Positions 37,054 through 47,317 of a stretch of 64,000 nucleotides of DNA are shown here, in pieces. Where the stretch lies: positions 124,001-188,000 of the forward strand of contig NZ_VKDB01000001.1 of assembly GCF_007280555.1 (NCBI RefSeq), written 5' to 3'. A model generated the notes under the pieces. It saw nothing but the letters and a program-made list of their open reading frames with translations, was not told the origin of the DNA and ran no database searches. The stretch comes from Deinococcus detaillensis (lineage in GTDB: Bacteria > Deinococcota > Deinococci > Deinococcales > Deinococcaceae). The position numbers and the translations under genes were made by a program. Each line of letters opens with the position of its first letter. Position 1 is the stretch's first letter.

Positions 37054-37608
37054 CTAAGGAGCCAAGTGGGCGCTCTCAAACTCCCGCCGCAGCATGCCCA
37101 GCTTGACGCTGTCCCAGCGCTGACCGTCCCAGTTTCGGGCTTCGGGAATGCGGGCGCACTCGCGGTAGCCGACCCGCTCGGCGGCGCGGATCATTCGGGC
37201 ATTACCGCTCCAGGTGCTCAGGGTGATGAGATGGGCGGGCTTCTCGGCAAAGGTGGCGGCTGTCCAGAGGCTCAGCGCCCGCGTGCCGAGGCCGCTGCTC
37301 CAGTGCTGCGGATCAAAAATCACCACGCCGAGTTCGTACCAGCCGCCGCCTGAGGGAGCCTCCTCGAAGCGGCTGAGAAAGCCGATGCACTCGCTGCCGA
37401 GCGCCACGATCTGCTGATCTTCATTCCAAGGATTTACGTCGGCCCGTTCGGCGTAAGCTTCAAAGCTGAGTTTGGAACGCTGTTTGGAAAAGTAAGGCCC
37501 GTCCCAGCGCTGCCACTCGGGGTTTGGTTCGGCGTACAGCCAGCGGTAGAGCGTCGGCAAATCTTGGGGCAAGCGGGGGCGGACAGTCAGGCCAGACAAG
37601 AGACTCAC
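37054..37608 (-). CDS. GNAT-family N-acetyltransferase (RimJ/RimL type)
   Basis: A 184-residue protein matching the RimJ/RimL-like GNAT branch: LTVRPRLPQDLPTLYRWLY at the N-terminus, ELGVVIFDPQHWSSGLGTRA as the acetyl-CoA-binding loop and STWSGNARMIRAAERVGYRE as the final strand and helix. The start is a GTG overlapping the DUF4127 stop (GTGA), so this is the last gene of the ten-gene operon. It could acetylate an amino sugar or a small amine; the substrate is not visible. A longer frame into the upstream gene is a shadow of that gene. Confidence 0.85.
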   Translation of the reverse strand: MSLLSGLTVRPRLPQDLPTLYRWLYAEPNPEWQRWDGPYFSKQRSKLSFEAYAERADVNPWNEDQQIVALGSECIGFLSRFEEAPSGGGWYELGVVIFDPQHWSSGLGTRALSLWTAATFAEKPAHLITLSTWSGNARMIRAAERVGYRECARIPEARNWDGQRWDSVKLGMLRREFESAHLAP

Positions 37609-39098
37609 TCGCTCACCGTCAGCGGAAACACGCCGGTAAACAGTCGCGGCCACGCCAGATGCGCCGCTCCCACGTCCAGCTTCAGGCCGCTGCCTGCGAA
37701 ATGCCGCTCCCACAGCGCCCAAATCTGCGACGTGATAATTGACTGCAACTCCGCTTCGGCCTCCGCACGCTGCCCCCCTAAATCGTAAGGACTCGGCGCG
37801 TCCAGCTTGCTCCGCACCTCGGAGCGCACGAACGCCTGATACAGCGCGTCGTCCACCATCTGCGAAAAGAGGGCCTGAACTTGCGCGGCGCGGCTGACGA
37901 TGTTGCCGGAAAGTTTGCCGAACGCCACGGCGCTGCCCAGTGTGTTGCCCGCTGTATTCCAGGCCGAGTAGCTGGCGAGCTTGGCAAGGGGCAAGCCTTG
38001 CAGCATGGCCCACAGCCGCCGCTCGGCACCGTTGGGATAGGCGATGTCAGCCAGTACGGTGCGGCGTCCGGCGGCCAGCTCCTCGGCCAGGCGGTCAACG
38101 AAGGCGGGGAGGTGGCGCTCAGCAGTGTCCACGCTGGCAAAATCCGGCTGACGGTTGGCTTGCCGCTTGCCGGGAGTGTTGACCATCAGCACGAAGTCGG
38201 CCTCAGCGGGCGTGTCAGCCATCCGGCAGCCTGCCGCCCGCAGGTGGGCGCGAACCAGCTCGCCAGCGGGCCGGTCTTCGTAAATCATCTCGGCGTTTTG
38301 ACCATTAAGGCCGCTGTAAATCACGTAAGCGCGTTGCGGTTCAGGACTCAGGGCGCGGGCGATCAGGGCGCAGGGCACTTCGTCGGCTCCGGGGTAGATG
38401 TCCACCTGGCTCCAGAGGTCCAACGCGTCAGTTTGCCCCTCCAAGGCGCGGCGGTCCAGTGCGGCCAGTCCGTACTCGGCGGTGTCGTCCAGCGTCAGGC
38501 AGAGGTGTTCGATGACGCCCGCCTCCACCAAGTCCAGCGCGGCGAGGTGCAGGGCGTGGTTGCGCTGCCGGGTGCCCAGCCAATCGCTGAGAATGTCGGG
38601 CGGCAGGGCGGCGCGGGCCTGCTCCAGCGCCGGACGCTCACCTTCGCCGTGCCGGGCGAGGCGGTCAGCGGCCACGCCGTAAGCCCGCAGCCAGTGGCCC
38701 CACTCGCCGTAATAGGGTTTTTCTTCGTGTGGATCATTGTCGTGGGCGACGCGCACCACCACCCCGAAAGCGTAAATCTTGAGAACCGGATTGAGCGTCT
38801 TGATTTCGTTCAGTACTTCTAATCGTGCCAGCACTTCCGTTAGCGAGTCCGTGACCCGCCGCGCCGGAATCATCCCACCGAGGGTCAGGGTTTCCAAGCA
38901 GACCACCAGCACGTCCGAACTGGGAGCCATCTTGAGCAGCCACTGGCGCAATTTGCCGGTATCGCCGGGCGTGAAGAAAAATGGCAGGGCTTTTTGGGGC
39001 GGCACGCCGACTTCAGCGCCCACCATCTGGGCCAGCAGAGTCGGCAAGCTGAGGGTCACGGGGCGGGTATCGGGCGGAATCAGCAGTAGGCGCGTCAC
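37605..39098 (-). CDS. DUF4127-family protein
   Basis: A 497-residue protein of the DUF4127 family, opening TRLLLIPPDTRPVTLSLPTL and containing CLETLTLGGMIPARRV and YGEWGHWLRAYGV. No catalytic class is assigned to the family. Conserved acidic and histidine-containing stretches (AHDNDPHEEKPYYGEW) suggest an enzyme. There is no signal peptide, so it acts in the cytoplasm. It is coupled by 4-base overlaps to the hydrolase before it and the acetyltransferase after it. Context points to metabolism of a carbohydrate imported by the upstream ABC system. The start is GTG at 39098 inside the hydrolase stop. Confidence 0.85.
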   Translation of the reverse strand: MTRLLLIPPDTRPVTLSLPTLLAQMVGAEVGVPPQKALPFFFTPGDTGKLRQWLLKMAPSSDVLVVCLETLTLGGMIPARRVTDSLTEVLARLEVLNEIKTLNPVLKIYAFGVVVRVAHDNDPHEEKPYYGEWGHWLRAYGVAADRLARHGEGERPALEQARAALPPDILSDWLGTRQRNHALHLAALDLVEAGVIEHLCLTLDDTAEYGLAALDRRALEGQTDALDLWSQVDIYPGADEVPCALIARALSPEPQRAYVIYSGLNGQNAEMIYEDRPAGELVRAHLRAAGCRMADTPAEADFVLMVNTPGKRQANRQPDFASVDTAERHLPAFVDRLAEELAAGRRTVLADIAYPNGAERRLWAMLQGLPLAKLASYSAWNTAGNTLGSAVAFGKLSGNIVSRAAQVQALFSQMVDDALYQAFVRSEVRSKLDAPSPYDLGGQRAEAEAELQSIITSQIWALWERHFAGSGLKLDVGAAHLAWPRLFTGVFPLTVSE

Positions 39099-39871
39099 GC
39101 CCCGAGCAGCTCCGTCACCCACGCCACCACGTCGTCGCGCATCTTGCGGCTGGTGTAATGGCCCACCCCCGAATACACGCGGGCGCTGAATTTCTCGGGG
39201 CAGCCCGCCGTTTCGTAAGCCCGCGCGAGGGCAGCGGCGGTGGGGGCGTGGTGCTGCTCGAAAGGAAAAGTCGGGTCACTGTCGCCGCTGAGCAGCAGCA
39301 GAGGCGTGGGCGCAAAGCCCTCGGTGTGGGTATTGGGGCGCTGGGCTTCCAGAAAAACGCGGACGCCGGGAGCGTTGACGCTGGGTTCTTCCCAGACGCC
39401 GGAAGTGATTAGCGCCGCCGCGCCGCCGATGCGTTTTTCTTTGCGGGCGAGGGTCAGCGCCACGTAGCCGCCCATGCTGCTGCCCGCCACGAGTAAAGGC
39501 AGTTTGCCGAATTCGTCTTGCAGCACCGTGAAAAACGCCTCGGCCTCGGCCACGCTGCGGCGGGCACTTTCCCAGACGAACTCGCGGTGGTTGAGGCCCG
39601 TCTGGTTGAGCGCCCGCTCACCGTGCAGCGGCGCGTCGGGGATGATGACGGCCACGCCCTGAGCGGTCAGCGGCGAGTAGACGCCGAGCTTGCCTTCCTT
39701 GGCCGCGCCCGCGCCGTGATAGACCACCAGCAGGGCACGGATCGGCAGGCTGGGCCGCTCCACCAAACACGGAATACGGGCAAAGGTGCGCCGCTCGATG
39801 CTGTACGGCACGCCGCCGATGTTGGGCGCGGCGTGCGGGTCGTCCACTGAAAAAGTGCGGTCATCGGTCAT
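39095..39871 (-). CDS. alpha/beta hydrolase (esterase/deacetylase candidate)
   Basis: A 258-residue alpha/beta hydrolase without signal peptide. VVYHGAGAAKEG holds the oxyanion region, GSSMGG the nucleophile Ser132, SGDSDPTFP the likely acid, and VGHYTS the histidine. It probably cleaves an ester, for example removing acyl groups from an imported sugar; the substrate is inference from context. ATG at 39871 has GGGGGAG six bases upstream. A longer frame reaching 40012 overlaps the FAD oxidoreductase and is not needed. It overlaps the DUF4127 start by 4 bases. Confidence 0.85.
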   Translation of the reverse strand: MTDDRTFSVDDPHAAPNIGGVPYSIERRTFARIPCLVERPSLPIRALLVVYHGAGAAKEGKLGVYSPLTAQGVAVIIPDAPLHGERALNQTGLNHREFVWESARRSVAEAEAFFTVLQDEFGKLPLLVAGSSMGGYVALTLARKEKRIGGAAALITSGVWEEPSVNAPGVRVFLEAQRPNTHTEGFAPTPLLLLSGDSDPTFPFEQHHAPTAAALARAYETAGCPEKFSARVYSGVGHYTSRKMRDDVVAWVTELLGA

Positions 39872-39921
39872 CGGTTCTCCCCCATTTGACCCGCATTCTC
39901 TCATAAAGCTGGGCATCTGGC

Positions 39922-41337
39922 TTAAACGTTGGCTCCCCACTCGCGCAGCCGCTCCCGCAAAGCTGCGCCCCCAACTCGCCGCACTTCGCCGCCGTAGTCC
40001 CGCGCGGCCCACGCCGCCGCCACGCCCGCCGCTTCGCCCATGCTGTGACAGTTTTGCTGCACCCGAATCGAACTCTGCGCCTCGAAGCTGCTGCTGGCCG
40101 AGCGGCCCGGCACGAGTAAATTTGAAATCCCCTGCGGCACAATGGCGCGGTAAGGAATCTCGTGATAAGCGTCGGCGGCAAAGTACGGCGCGGTGCCTTC
40201 GCGTTCGTGGAGGAGTTTGGCCCCGCCTTTGACGCTGTGAATGTCCACCGGGTAGTGGTTTTTGCAGATGCTGTCTTCAAATTTGCGGCATTCCAGAATG
40301 TCGGTGAGGGTCAGCGTGTAGTCGCCCACGATGCGCCGCGTTTCGCGCACGCCGACCATCGGGGCGTAGGTTCCTAGATAAGCGTTCTCGCAGCCTGCCA
40401 AGTACAGACGGCAAAAGTTGATGAGCCGCTCAATGCTTTCCCGTCCGTCTGTTTGCGCCGCTGACAAATGCCAGGGATTCGCGCCGTCGTTGAGGTCGGC
40501 CCGAATGCGCGGACAATTGAAACTCAGCTCACCCGCCCGGCCCGGCACGCTGAAGGCTTGAAAATAATCGCCGTCGCGTTCTTCCAGCACGCCGTCTGAA
40601 ATGGCTTGCTGGAACAGCGGTTCCAAGCTGCTCTTCTTATTCCAGACCATCCAGAAGTGCATGAAGCGCGGCGATTCTTGCCACTGGCCATGTTGGGTCA
40701 GGAAGGCGCACAGCTTTTCTAAGTCCACCCCTGCCAGCGAAAAGCGCAGGCTCATGGCTTGGTGCAGGCCGTCTTCGTCTCCGGCGTGAAAGGGCACACC
40801 TGCCGCCGCCGCCACGTCCGCGTCTCCGGTGGCGTCGATAAAGGTGTCCGCGCTGATGGCCTGCAAGCCGCCCTTGTTATGAATGACCAGCGACGTGATG
40901 CGCCCTGCGTCCAGACGGTGTTCATCAAGACTAGGTTCATCAAGAATAGGCGCGACCACGTTGGTGTGATACAGCACTTCGCCGCCCGCCTCTATAAGCA
41001 TCCGCTCCAGCACGTACTTGAGGCCCTCGGGGTTGAACCAGTTGTCGTTGCCGCCTTTGTCGTGTGCGCCGTCGCCGCGTGAGAGCAGGCGGGCTTTGAG
41101 CTGATCGGTCAGGCCCCGGTTGAGGTTGACGCCCGCCGAGACATTTTTCATCAGCGGCGTGACCCAAGCGTTGGTTCCGGTGCCGCCCAGACTGCCTTGC
41201 GCTTCCAGCACCAAGACTTTCGCGCCCTCACGAGCTGCCGCGATACCCGCAATGGCTCCCGCCGTGCCGCCGCCCGCAATCAGCACATCCCAGCGCCGGG
41301 GGAGGTGGGTGTAGGGCAAGCTGAGCGGGAAGGTCAC
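39922..41337 (-). CDS. FAD-dependent oxidoreductase (PF12831-type)
   Basis: A 471-residue flavoprotein. The dinucleotide-binding loop is AGGGTAGAIAGIAAAREG, then LEAQGSLGGTGTNAWVTP, the second FAD contact DATGDADVAAAAGVPF and the C-terminal FAD motif with SMGEAAGVAAAWA. Members of this family sit in many carbohydrate-uptake operons, but few have known substrates; oxidation of a sugar or aminosugar hydroxyl is a fair guess. GTG at 41337 overlaps the lipoprotein stop (GTGA). It is cytoplasmic, so it would act on the imported product. Confidence 0.88.
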   Translation of the reverse strand: MTFPLSLPYTHLPRRWDVLIAGGGTAGAIAGIAAAREGAKVLVLEAQGSLGGTGTNAWVTPLMKNVSAGVNLNRGLTDQLKARLLSRGDGAHDKGGNDNWFNPEGLKYVLERMLIEAGGEVLYHTNVVAPILDEPSLDEHRLDAGRITSLVIHNKGGLQAISADTFIDATGDADVAAAAGVPFHAGDEDGLHQAMSLRFSLAGVDLEKLCAFLTQHGQWQESPRFMHFWMVWNKKSSLEPLFQQAISDGVLEERDGDYFQAFSVPGRAGELSFNCPRIRADLNDGANPWHLSAAQTDGRESIERLINFCRLYLAGCENAYLGTYAPMVGVRETRRIVGDYTLTLTDILECRKFEDSICKNHYPVDIHSVKGGAKLLHEREGTAPYFAADAYHEIPYRAIVPQGISNLLVPGRSASSSFEAQSSIRVQQNCHSMGEAAGVAAAWAARDYGGEVRRVGGAALRERLREWGANV

Positions 41338-41720
41338 TTGACGCTGACCGTACCGTAAGACTTGCCGTTGACGAAGACCTCAAACGGATTGGTTCGGGCG
41401 GGCGTGCCGGGATCGGTGTAGACCTCCGCCACACGGCCCGTGACGGGCGGGCAGCCGACGCTTCCGGCCAGTGGACGTCCCTGCACCGAGAAGGCCAATC
41501 GGCTGGCGCTGCGCTGCTTGGCTTCAAAGTTGGTGAAGTGATAGCAGCCGCCATCAGCCACACTGACCGTGACCGTGAGCGCTTCACTGGCTCCCACGCT
41601 GTCGGGCAGCTTCACGTCAAGCACTTCCAGCGCAACCGGCGGACTACTCGCCTCGCTTGGTTTGGTTTGACAGGCGCTCAGGCCGAGCGTCATGAATAGA
41701 AACATCCTCTTGAGATTCAC
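41334..41720 (-). CDS. lipoprotein of unknown function, paralogue A
   Basis: A 128-residue lipoprotein with lipobox LSAC (Cys17). The C-terminal third, YTDPGTPARTNPFEVFVNGK then SYGTVSVK, is nearly the same as in the next upstream gene (41740-42132), while the N-terminal halves have diverged. Both have mature cysteine pairs and a beta-sandwich-like pattern. The pair arose by tandem duplication. Being within the sugar-uptake operon and exported, they may sit beside the binding protein or the hexosaminidase at the membrane surface. I recognise no family. Confidence 0.72.
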   Translation of the reverse strand: MNLKRMFLFMTLGLSACQTKPSEASSPPVALEVLDVKLPDSVGASEALTVTVSVADGGCYHFTNFEAKQRSASRLAFSVQGRPLAGSVGCPPVTGRVAEVYTDPGTPARTNPFEVFVNGKSYGTVSVK

Positions 41721-41739
41721 CGTTGACCTCCCTGCTGGC

Positions 41740-42132
41740 TTACGGGTTGACTGTGATCATGCCATACGATTTGCCGTTGACGAAGACTTCAAAAGGATTG
41801 GAGCGGGCGGGTGTGCCGGGATCGATATAGGTTTTTATAGCGTAGAAATAGACGGGTGGACAAATGAGTGGTAGCTCTTTACTCACAATCACTGTTCTTT
41901 GGGCTAAAAGGGACAGAGTATTAGCTGTGCGCTCTACTTTGAATTCTTTCAAGACAGGTTCGGAGCAGTTGGAGCCCAGCTTAACTTTCAAGGTAAGGGA
42001 TTCTGTGCTGCCGACACTAACAGGAAAAACAACTCCGCTCACATCCATATTGAACGTTTTAACTTCAGTTTCATTATTCTGACAACCCGTCAATACCAGC
42101 GCCACTAATCCCAATGAAGGCCAAATTTTCAC
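41740..42132 (-). CDS. lipoprotein of unknown function, paralogue B
   Basis: A 130-residue lipoprotein with lipobox LTGC (Cys17) and the shared ending YIDPGTPARSNPFEVFVNGK, SYGMITVNP. Its middle part uses more AT-rich codons than paralogue A (around 41830-42070), so the two copies have different histories or one has drifted. It begins 4 bases after the MalG-type permease stop, well inside the operon. The function is unknown. Confidence 0.72.
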   Translation of the reverse strand: MKIWPSLGLVALVLTGCQNNETEVKTFNMDVSGVVFPVSVGSTESLTLKVKLGSNCSEPVLKEFKVERTANTLSLLAQRTVIVSKELPLICPPVYFYAIKTYIDPGTPARSNPFEVFVNGKSYGMITVNP

Positions 42133-42136
42133 ACGT

Positions 42137-43054
42137 TTACCCCTTCACCGCGCCTTCAATCCCCTTCATAAAGTAGCGTTGCAGTGAGGCGAACACGATC
42201 AGAATGGGGATGATGACCAGCACCGCGCCCGCCATCGTCGCTCGGCTATTGGTCGCAAAAGTGCCGGAGAGTTCCAGCAGTCCTGCTGAGAGTGGCAGCA
42301 TTTGCGGGTCGAGCGGCAAAATCCGCGCCCACAGAAAGCTGTTCCACAGCGCCACGAATTCTAGAATGGCAAACGCCGCGATGGTCGGCATCGAGAGCGG
42401 CAACATGATCCGCCGCCAGATGGTCAGCTCTTTTGCGCCGTCGATGCGGGCGGCCTCGATCAGTTCTATCGGCACGCCCATATACGCCTGACGAATCAGA
42501 AACAGCCCGATAATGCTCGCCACGCTCGGCAGCACGATGGCGGCGTACTGGGTAATGGTGTCCCAGACGGGGCCGCGCTGCTCCAAGAGGCCCAGCTTGA
42601 TGGTGGTGATGTAATTGACGATCAGTCCTGCTTCGTTGGGCAGTACCACTAGAGCGAGAATGGCGTAAAAAATCAGATCGCGGCCCGGAAAGCGCATCTT
42701 GGCGAGTGGGTAAGCTGCCAGCGCCGCAAAAGTGACGCTGGCGATCACACCCACCGTGCAAATCACGACGCTGTTGAGCACCATCCGCAAAAAGGGAACG
42801 GTGGTGCCGCTCAGCACTGCCGCGTAATTCTTCAAACTCACACCGCTGGGCAGCAGCTTGGCTTCGTAGATGTTGCCGGTCGGCTCCAGGCTGGTAATCA
42901 GCGTCCAGTAAAACGGGTAGAGCATCACCAGCGCGATGACGGTCAGCACCGTATAGGCCGCGAAGTTGTGCAGGCGCGTGCGCCGCCGCCGCTGTGCTCT
43001 GAGCTGGGCGGCTTGGGGCGAAGTGGTGGGGTCAGTCTTGGGAGAAGTGGTCAT
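42137..43054 (-). CDS. carbohydrate ABC transporter permease (MalG type)
   Basis: A 305-residue inner-membrane protein with six helices. The EAA loop EAARIDGAKELTIWRRIMLP identifies it as the MalG-like permease that docks the ATPase. The N-terminus starts with a charged Arg-rich stretch before the first helix. It pairs with the permease directly upstream (stop TAA and start ATG touch). The operon has no ATP-binding subunit, so a shared MsmX/MalK-type ATPase from elsewhere must drive it. Confidence 0.93.
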   Translation of the reverse strand: MTTSPKTDPTTSPQAAQLRAQRRRRTRLHNFAAYTVLTVIALVMLYPFYWTLITSLEPTGNIYEAKLLPSGVSLKNYAAVLSGTTVPFLRMVLNSVVICTVGVIASVTFAALAAYPLAKMRFPGRDLIFYAILALVVLPNEAGLIVNYITTIKLGLLEQRGPVWDTITQYAAIVLPSVASIIGLFLIRQAYMGVPIELIEAARIDGAKELTIWRRIMLPLSMPTIAAFAILEFVALWNSFLWARILPLDPQMLPLSAGLLELSGTFATNSRATMAGAVLVIIPILIVFASLQRYFMKGIEGAVKG

Positions 43055-43990
<936 letters not shown>

Positions 43991-44024
43991 GTCGTTTCCT
44001 CTGGGGTGCTGACTGCTCCCAACC

Positions 44025-46079
44025 TCACTTTCCCACCACCGTCAGCCCAACCAGCGTCGGATTGGCCTGCTTGCCTTCACTCACCAGCGTCACCAATTTA
44101 ATCACTTGGTCGGGTTTGGGATTGACCCAATCCAGCACACCCAGATTCACGGCCAGCCCATCTTTGGTTTGGCCGCGCCAGCCCGGAGCCTGCACCATGC
44201 TGCTCGGCGTCAGCTCCGTCCAGGCGCGGATGTGGCGGCCATATTCCAGCGGCTGCACGATTTTGCTGCCGTCGGCATAGACGATTTCGTAGCGGCCTAT
44301 CAGCTCGCGGTTGACTGGAGTGGTCCAGCCTGTGGTGTGCAGGAAGGCGAGGCGGGCGGCTTTCTGGTTCAGCTCAATGGTGGCCTGACTCGGCAGATCA
44401 GACGCCGCGCCCCGCGAACCTTTGAGCATCACCGCGCCGCTGATGGCAAAGCGGTATGCGCCGATCTTGACGTTTCCAGTGGGCAACTTAGAGAGGTCAA
44501 TGTCCGGCCCCTTGTGAATCCAGCCGGTTTCATTGGCGTCGGCCAGTGTGCGCGTTACCAGCTTGGAGAGATCAACCAGTTGCCCGGCGTGCTGAGCGTA
44601 AGGCGTCGGCGCGTAGAGATCGCGGTAAGTCGTTTCGGCCAGCGTGGGGTCCACTTCGGCCAGCGGCTTGGCCCCCGGATTCCAGAAGCTGTTGCCGCCG
44701 CGCACATAATTGACGCCCTGATCAGCCTGACCGTCCCAGATGCTGGGATTGCCAAAGTAGCCGGTCCAGCGGGTTTGAATCATGCCATTTGCGCCGCGTT
44801 TCAGCGCTGCCGCCGCATACGTCTCGGTATTGAGTGGGTCGCCCCAGCTCGCGCCCAAAGCGGTGAATCCGGCGTCCTTGATGGTGCTGAGAATCGGGTA
44901 ATCTGGAGCCGGATTGTAATTCCACGAAGAAACGGTGATGTCTTTGGGAAGCTGAGCGGGCAAGCTGCTCACCACCGAATCGGCAAAGGCGGCGTCGTGC
45001 CAGATGATCGTGCCCACGTTCAGAGACTTCAGGTAATCGTGCAGCTTAATGGTGTCGTCCACGAACAATTTCTCGAAGCCCACCGCTTTGCCGTTCTCAC
45101 GGGCCGGGAAGCGGTCACGGTTTCTGACTTCGTCGTGGCCGAGGTGGATTTGCTTGGGCCTGAAGGTTTCCACCGCTTCCTTCAGCACCGGAAACAGCAC
45201 GCGGCTGTAGGTTTCGGGGTTGAGCGTGTCGTAGGCATAGGGGTTTTGCGACTGTGGGTCTTGCACAAGGTCCAGATTCTTGCCGCCCTGAAACATCCAG
45301 GCGACGTGACCCAGCGTCTCGATCAGCGGAATCGGCTCCAGGCCGTAGCTGCGGGCCAGCTCGGCCACCCGCGCCGCTTCCGCCTTGCTGGCCCCGCCCG
45401 CCGAGGCCCAGCCGCCCGCTCTGGCCACGTCCCACTGCACGTAATTGCTCATGATCAGCACGGCGTTGTATTTGAGTTCGGCCAGCATCGGGATCAGGCG
45501 GTCATTGACGCCTTTGCTGTACGAGTCGAGGTAGATCATGGCCACGCGCTGTTTCAGCCCCGGAAAATCCTGAATGCGGGCAAAGCGCAGCCCCGTAGGC
45601 GTCAGCAGTTGCCGCAGCGTTTGAGCGCCGTAGTAAGCGCCTTTGGCATCGGCTCCGATGATATACGCCCCCGATGCGTCTACCCACAGCGCGTAGCCTT
45701 CCGGCTGCTCGGTATACAGGCCTGCCGCTTTGGCTTTGGCGGCCAGGTCAGCGTCCGAGCGGGTGCCGATGGTGATGTTCAGCTTGCCACTGTCGGCTAA
45801 TTTTTGTTCCAGGCGGGTTTGCCACTCGGCTCTCAGATCACGCGCCGCCCAGCTCAGTTCCGGTGCGCTTCCCACTAATTTGAGGCCCAGATTCGTGAGC
45901 GGCAATGTTCCGGCGGGAAACTCGGCTTTCTGCGGCGCAGGAATCAGCACCTGGCTGGGCGAAGCGGCCAGCGCGTCCGGCACAGGGGTGAGGGCAGCGG
46001 GCGCGGCGAGAGCGGGTGTGAGGAGAAGGGCGGCGGTAAGGAGTACCTTCTTTCTTCCCTTTCCCACAAGTCCAATCAC
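44025..46079 (-). CDS. secreted beta-N-acetylhexosaminidase (GH20)
   Basis: A 684-residue exported enzyme. After the signal peptide (first about 30 residues, ending ALAAPAA) comes the GH20 N-terminal alpha/beta domain (EGYALWVDASGAYIIGADAK, GAYYGAQTLRQLL). The catalytic barrel has the diagnostic Asp-Glu pair Asp316-Glu317 in HLGHDEVRN. A C-terminal beta domain of about 170 residues follows. It would release terminal GlcNAc or GalNAc outside the membrane for the adjacent transporter. GTG at 46079 overlaps the binding-protein stop (GTGA), the same junction as elsewhere in this operon; ATG at 46094 is an alternative. Confidence 0.9.
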   Translation of the reverse strand: MIGLVGKGRKKVLLTAALLLTPALAAPAALTPVPDALAASPSQVLIPAPQKAEFPAGTLPLTNLGLKLVGSAPELSWAARDLRAEWQTRLEQKLADSGKLNITIGTRSDADLAAKAKAAGLYTEQPEGYALWVDASGAYIIGADAKGAYYGAQTLRQLLTPTGLRFARIQDFPGLKQRVAMIYLDSYSKGVNDRLIPMLAELKYNAVLIMSNYVQWDVARAGGWASAGGASKAEAARVAELARSYGLEPIPLIETLGHVAWMFQGGKNLDLVQDPQSQNPYAYDTLNPETYSRVLFPVLKEAVETFRPKQIHLGHDEVRNRDRFPARENGKAVGFEKLFVDDTIKLHDYLKSLNVGTIIWHDAAFADSVVSSLPAQLPKDITVSSWNYNPAPDYPILSTIKDAGFTALGASWGDPLNTETYAAAALKRGANGMIQTRWTGYFGNPSIWDGQADQGVNYVRGGNSFWNPGAKPLAEVDPTLAETTYRDLYAPTPYAQHAGQLVDLSKLVTRTLADANETGWIHKGPDIDLSKLPTGNVKIGAYRFAISGAVMLKGSRGAASDLPSQATIELNQKAARLAFLHTTGWTTPVNRELIGRYEIVYADGSKIVQPLEYGRHIRAWTELTPSSMVQAPGWRGQTKDGLAVNLGVLDWVNPKPDQVIKLVTLVSEGKQANPTLVGLTVVGK

Positions 46080-47311
46080 AAACTGGCGTTCCAAGCTTTT
46101 ACAATATCGTCCAGCGCCGCTTTGGCCGTTTTCTGACCCAACATGGCCGCTTCGACATTGTCTTTGAAGACTTTGTTGAGTTTGGAAGCGTCAGGATAAA
46201 TCAAAGTCAAGTCTTTGGCTTTTTTGAGTTCTTTGCTGCTGACCAGTCGGCCCTGATCGGTGGCGTTAGTGCCGCCCGCTTTGAAATACTTGTCGCCGCT
46301 GGCTTTGACCGTGGAAGGAAAGGTTGTCTGCGTGACTTTGGAAAAAGCCAGTTGGTTGGTGTCATTTGTCAAGAAGAGGGCGAGTTTTTGAGAGAGTTCT
46401 TTATCTTTCACCCCTTTAGGAATGACCATACCCATCAGAGGCGTGTGGATCAGGTTCCCGGCAATATTGATCGGATACGGCGCGACTTTGGTCAAATTGT
46501 AGACATCTTTGTTGTCGTTGGCGACCCGCAAAATAAATTGCGGCCCGGTAATCAGCATCGCCAGCTTGCCTGATGAATACAGCTCGGTGGCTCCGACATA
46601 ACCGCGCCGCATGGTGTCTTCAGGAATGTAGCCTTTTTTGTAGAGATCGACGTAGGTTTGCAGCAGCTGAATGTGCTTGTCCGAGTTGAATACGGCTTTG
46701 CTCTTGTCGCCACTCAAAATCGGTAAGCCCGCTTCCTGAAACAAGTACAGCAAGCCCGTGCCATTGATGTTGGGCATAAAGCCGTACAAGCCGGTTTTGT
46801 CTTTGACTTGCTTGGCGGCGGCGATCATGGTTTGGATGGTCAGTGGGGGTTTGTTGGGATCGAGTCCGGCTTTCTTGAAAATGTCGGTGTTGTAAGCGAC
46901 GACTTTGGGTGCCCAGTACCACGGCGTGCCGTAGACTTTATTGTCAAAAGTAAAAGTGGACAGCGGCGAAGCGAAATAGAGTTTCTTCTGGGCGTCACTG
47001 AGCGGCATGGCTTCCAGTGCGCCTTGCTGCACCATTTTCACCGTCATGTCGCTGCTCAAATTCACCACGGCGGGCGGGCGACCAGCGGCGACGGCGGCCA
47101 GCAACTTTTGCTCGATGGCGGTGGCGGGCACGTCTACCCATTTCACTTCCACAGTGGGGTTTTCTTTTTCAAACTGGGTAGACAAGCGGTTCATCTCGTC
47201 GTTAAACAGCGGCGCGAGCGAGATCGTCCAGAATTCGAGAGTGGTCTTTTGAGCGCTGGCCGCAGAAACGCTGAGCAAAGCGGCGCTCAGCAGCAGATTC
47301 CTTTTTAACAT
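46076..47311 (-). CDS. ABC transporter sugar-binding protein
   Basis: A 411-residue exported protein with a signal peptide (ending ASAQ). It has the cluster 1 solute-binding-protein pattern: TLEFWTISLAPLFNDEMNRL, EKENPTVEVKWVDVPA, KVYGTPWYWAPKVVAYNTDI and PLMGMVIPKGVKDKE. It captures the sugar for the two permeases. It is the first gene of the operon and has its own leaderless promoter, so it is likely the most expressed. The following hexosaminidase overlaps it by 4 bases. The ligand cannot be read, but the GH20 partner suggests a GlcNAc-containing saccharide. Confidence 0.93.
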   Translation of the reverse strand: MLKRNLLLSAALLSVSAASAQKTTLEFWTISLAPLFNDEMNRLSTQFEKENPTVEVKWVDVPATAIEQKLLAAVAAGRPPAVVNLSSDMTVKMVQQGALEAMPLSDAQKKLYFASPLSTFTFDNKVYGTPWYWAPKVVAYNTDIFKKAGLDPNKPPLTIQTMIAAAKQVKDKTGLYGFMPNINGTGLLYLFQEAGLPILSGDKSKAVFNSDKHIQLLQTYVDLYKKGYIPEDTMRRGYVGATELYSSGKLAMLITGPQFILRVANDNKDVYNLTKVAPYPINIAGNLIHTPLMGMVIPKGVKDKELSQKLALFLTNDTNQLAFSKVTQTTFPSTVKASGDKYFKAGGTNATDQGRLVSSKELKKAKDLTLIYPDASKLNKVFKDNVEAAMLGQKTAKAALDDIVKAWNASL

Positions 47312-47317
47312 TTAGCC

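Noticed and set aside
37054..38013. Acetyltransferase starting far upstream inside the DUF4127 gene
   Set aside because: The extra 135 residues are an out-of-frame reading of the DUF4127 gene; GNAT similarity begins at the GTG at 37608.
44106..45800. Open frame of 564 codons on the plus strand opposite the GH20 gene
   Set aside because: GC-rich codon use of the real gene leaves the opposite strand open; the product is His/Arg/Val-rich without motifs, while the minus strand shows GH20 catalytic words and a signal peptide.
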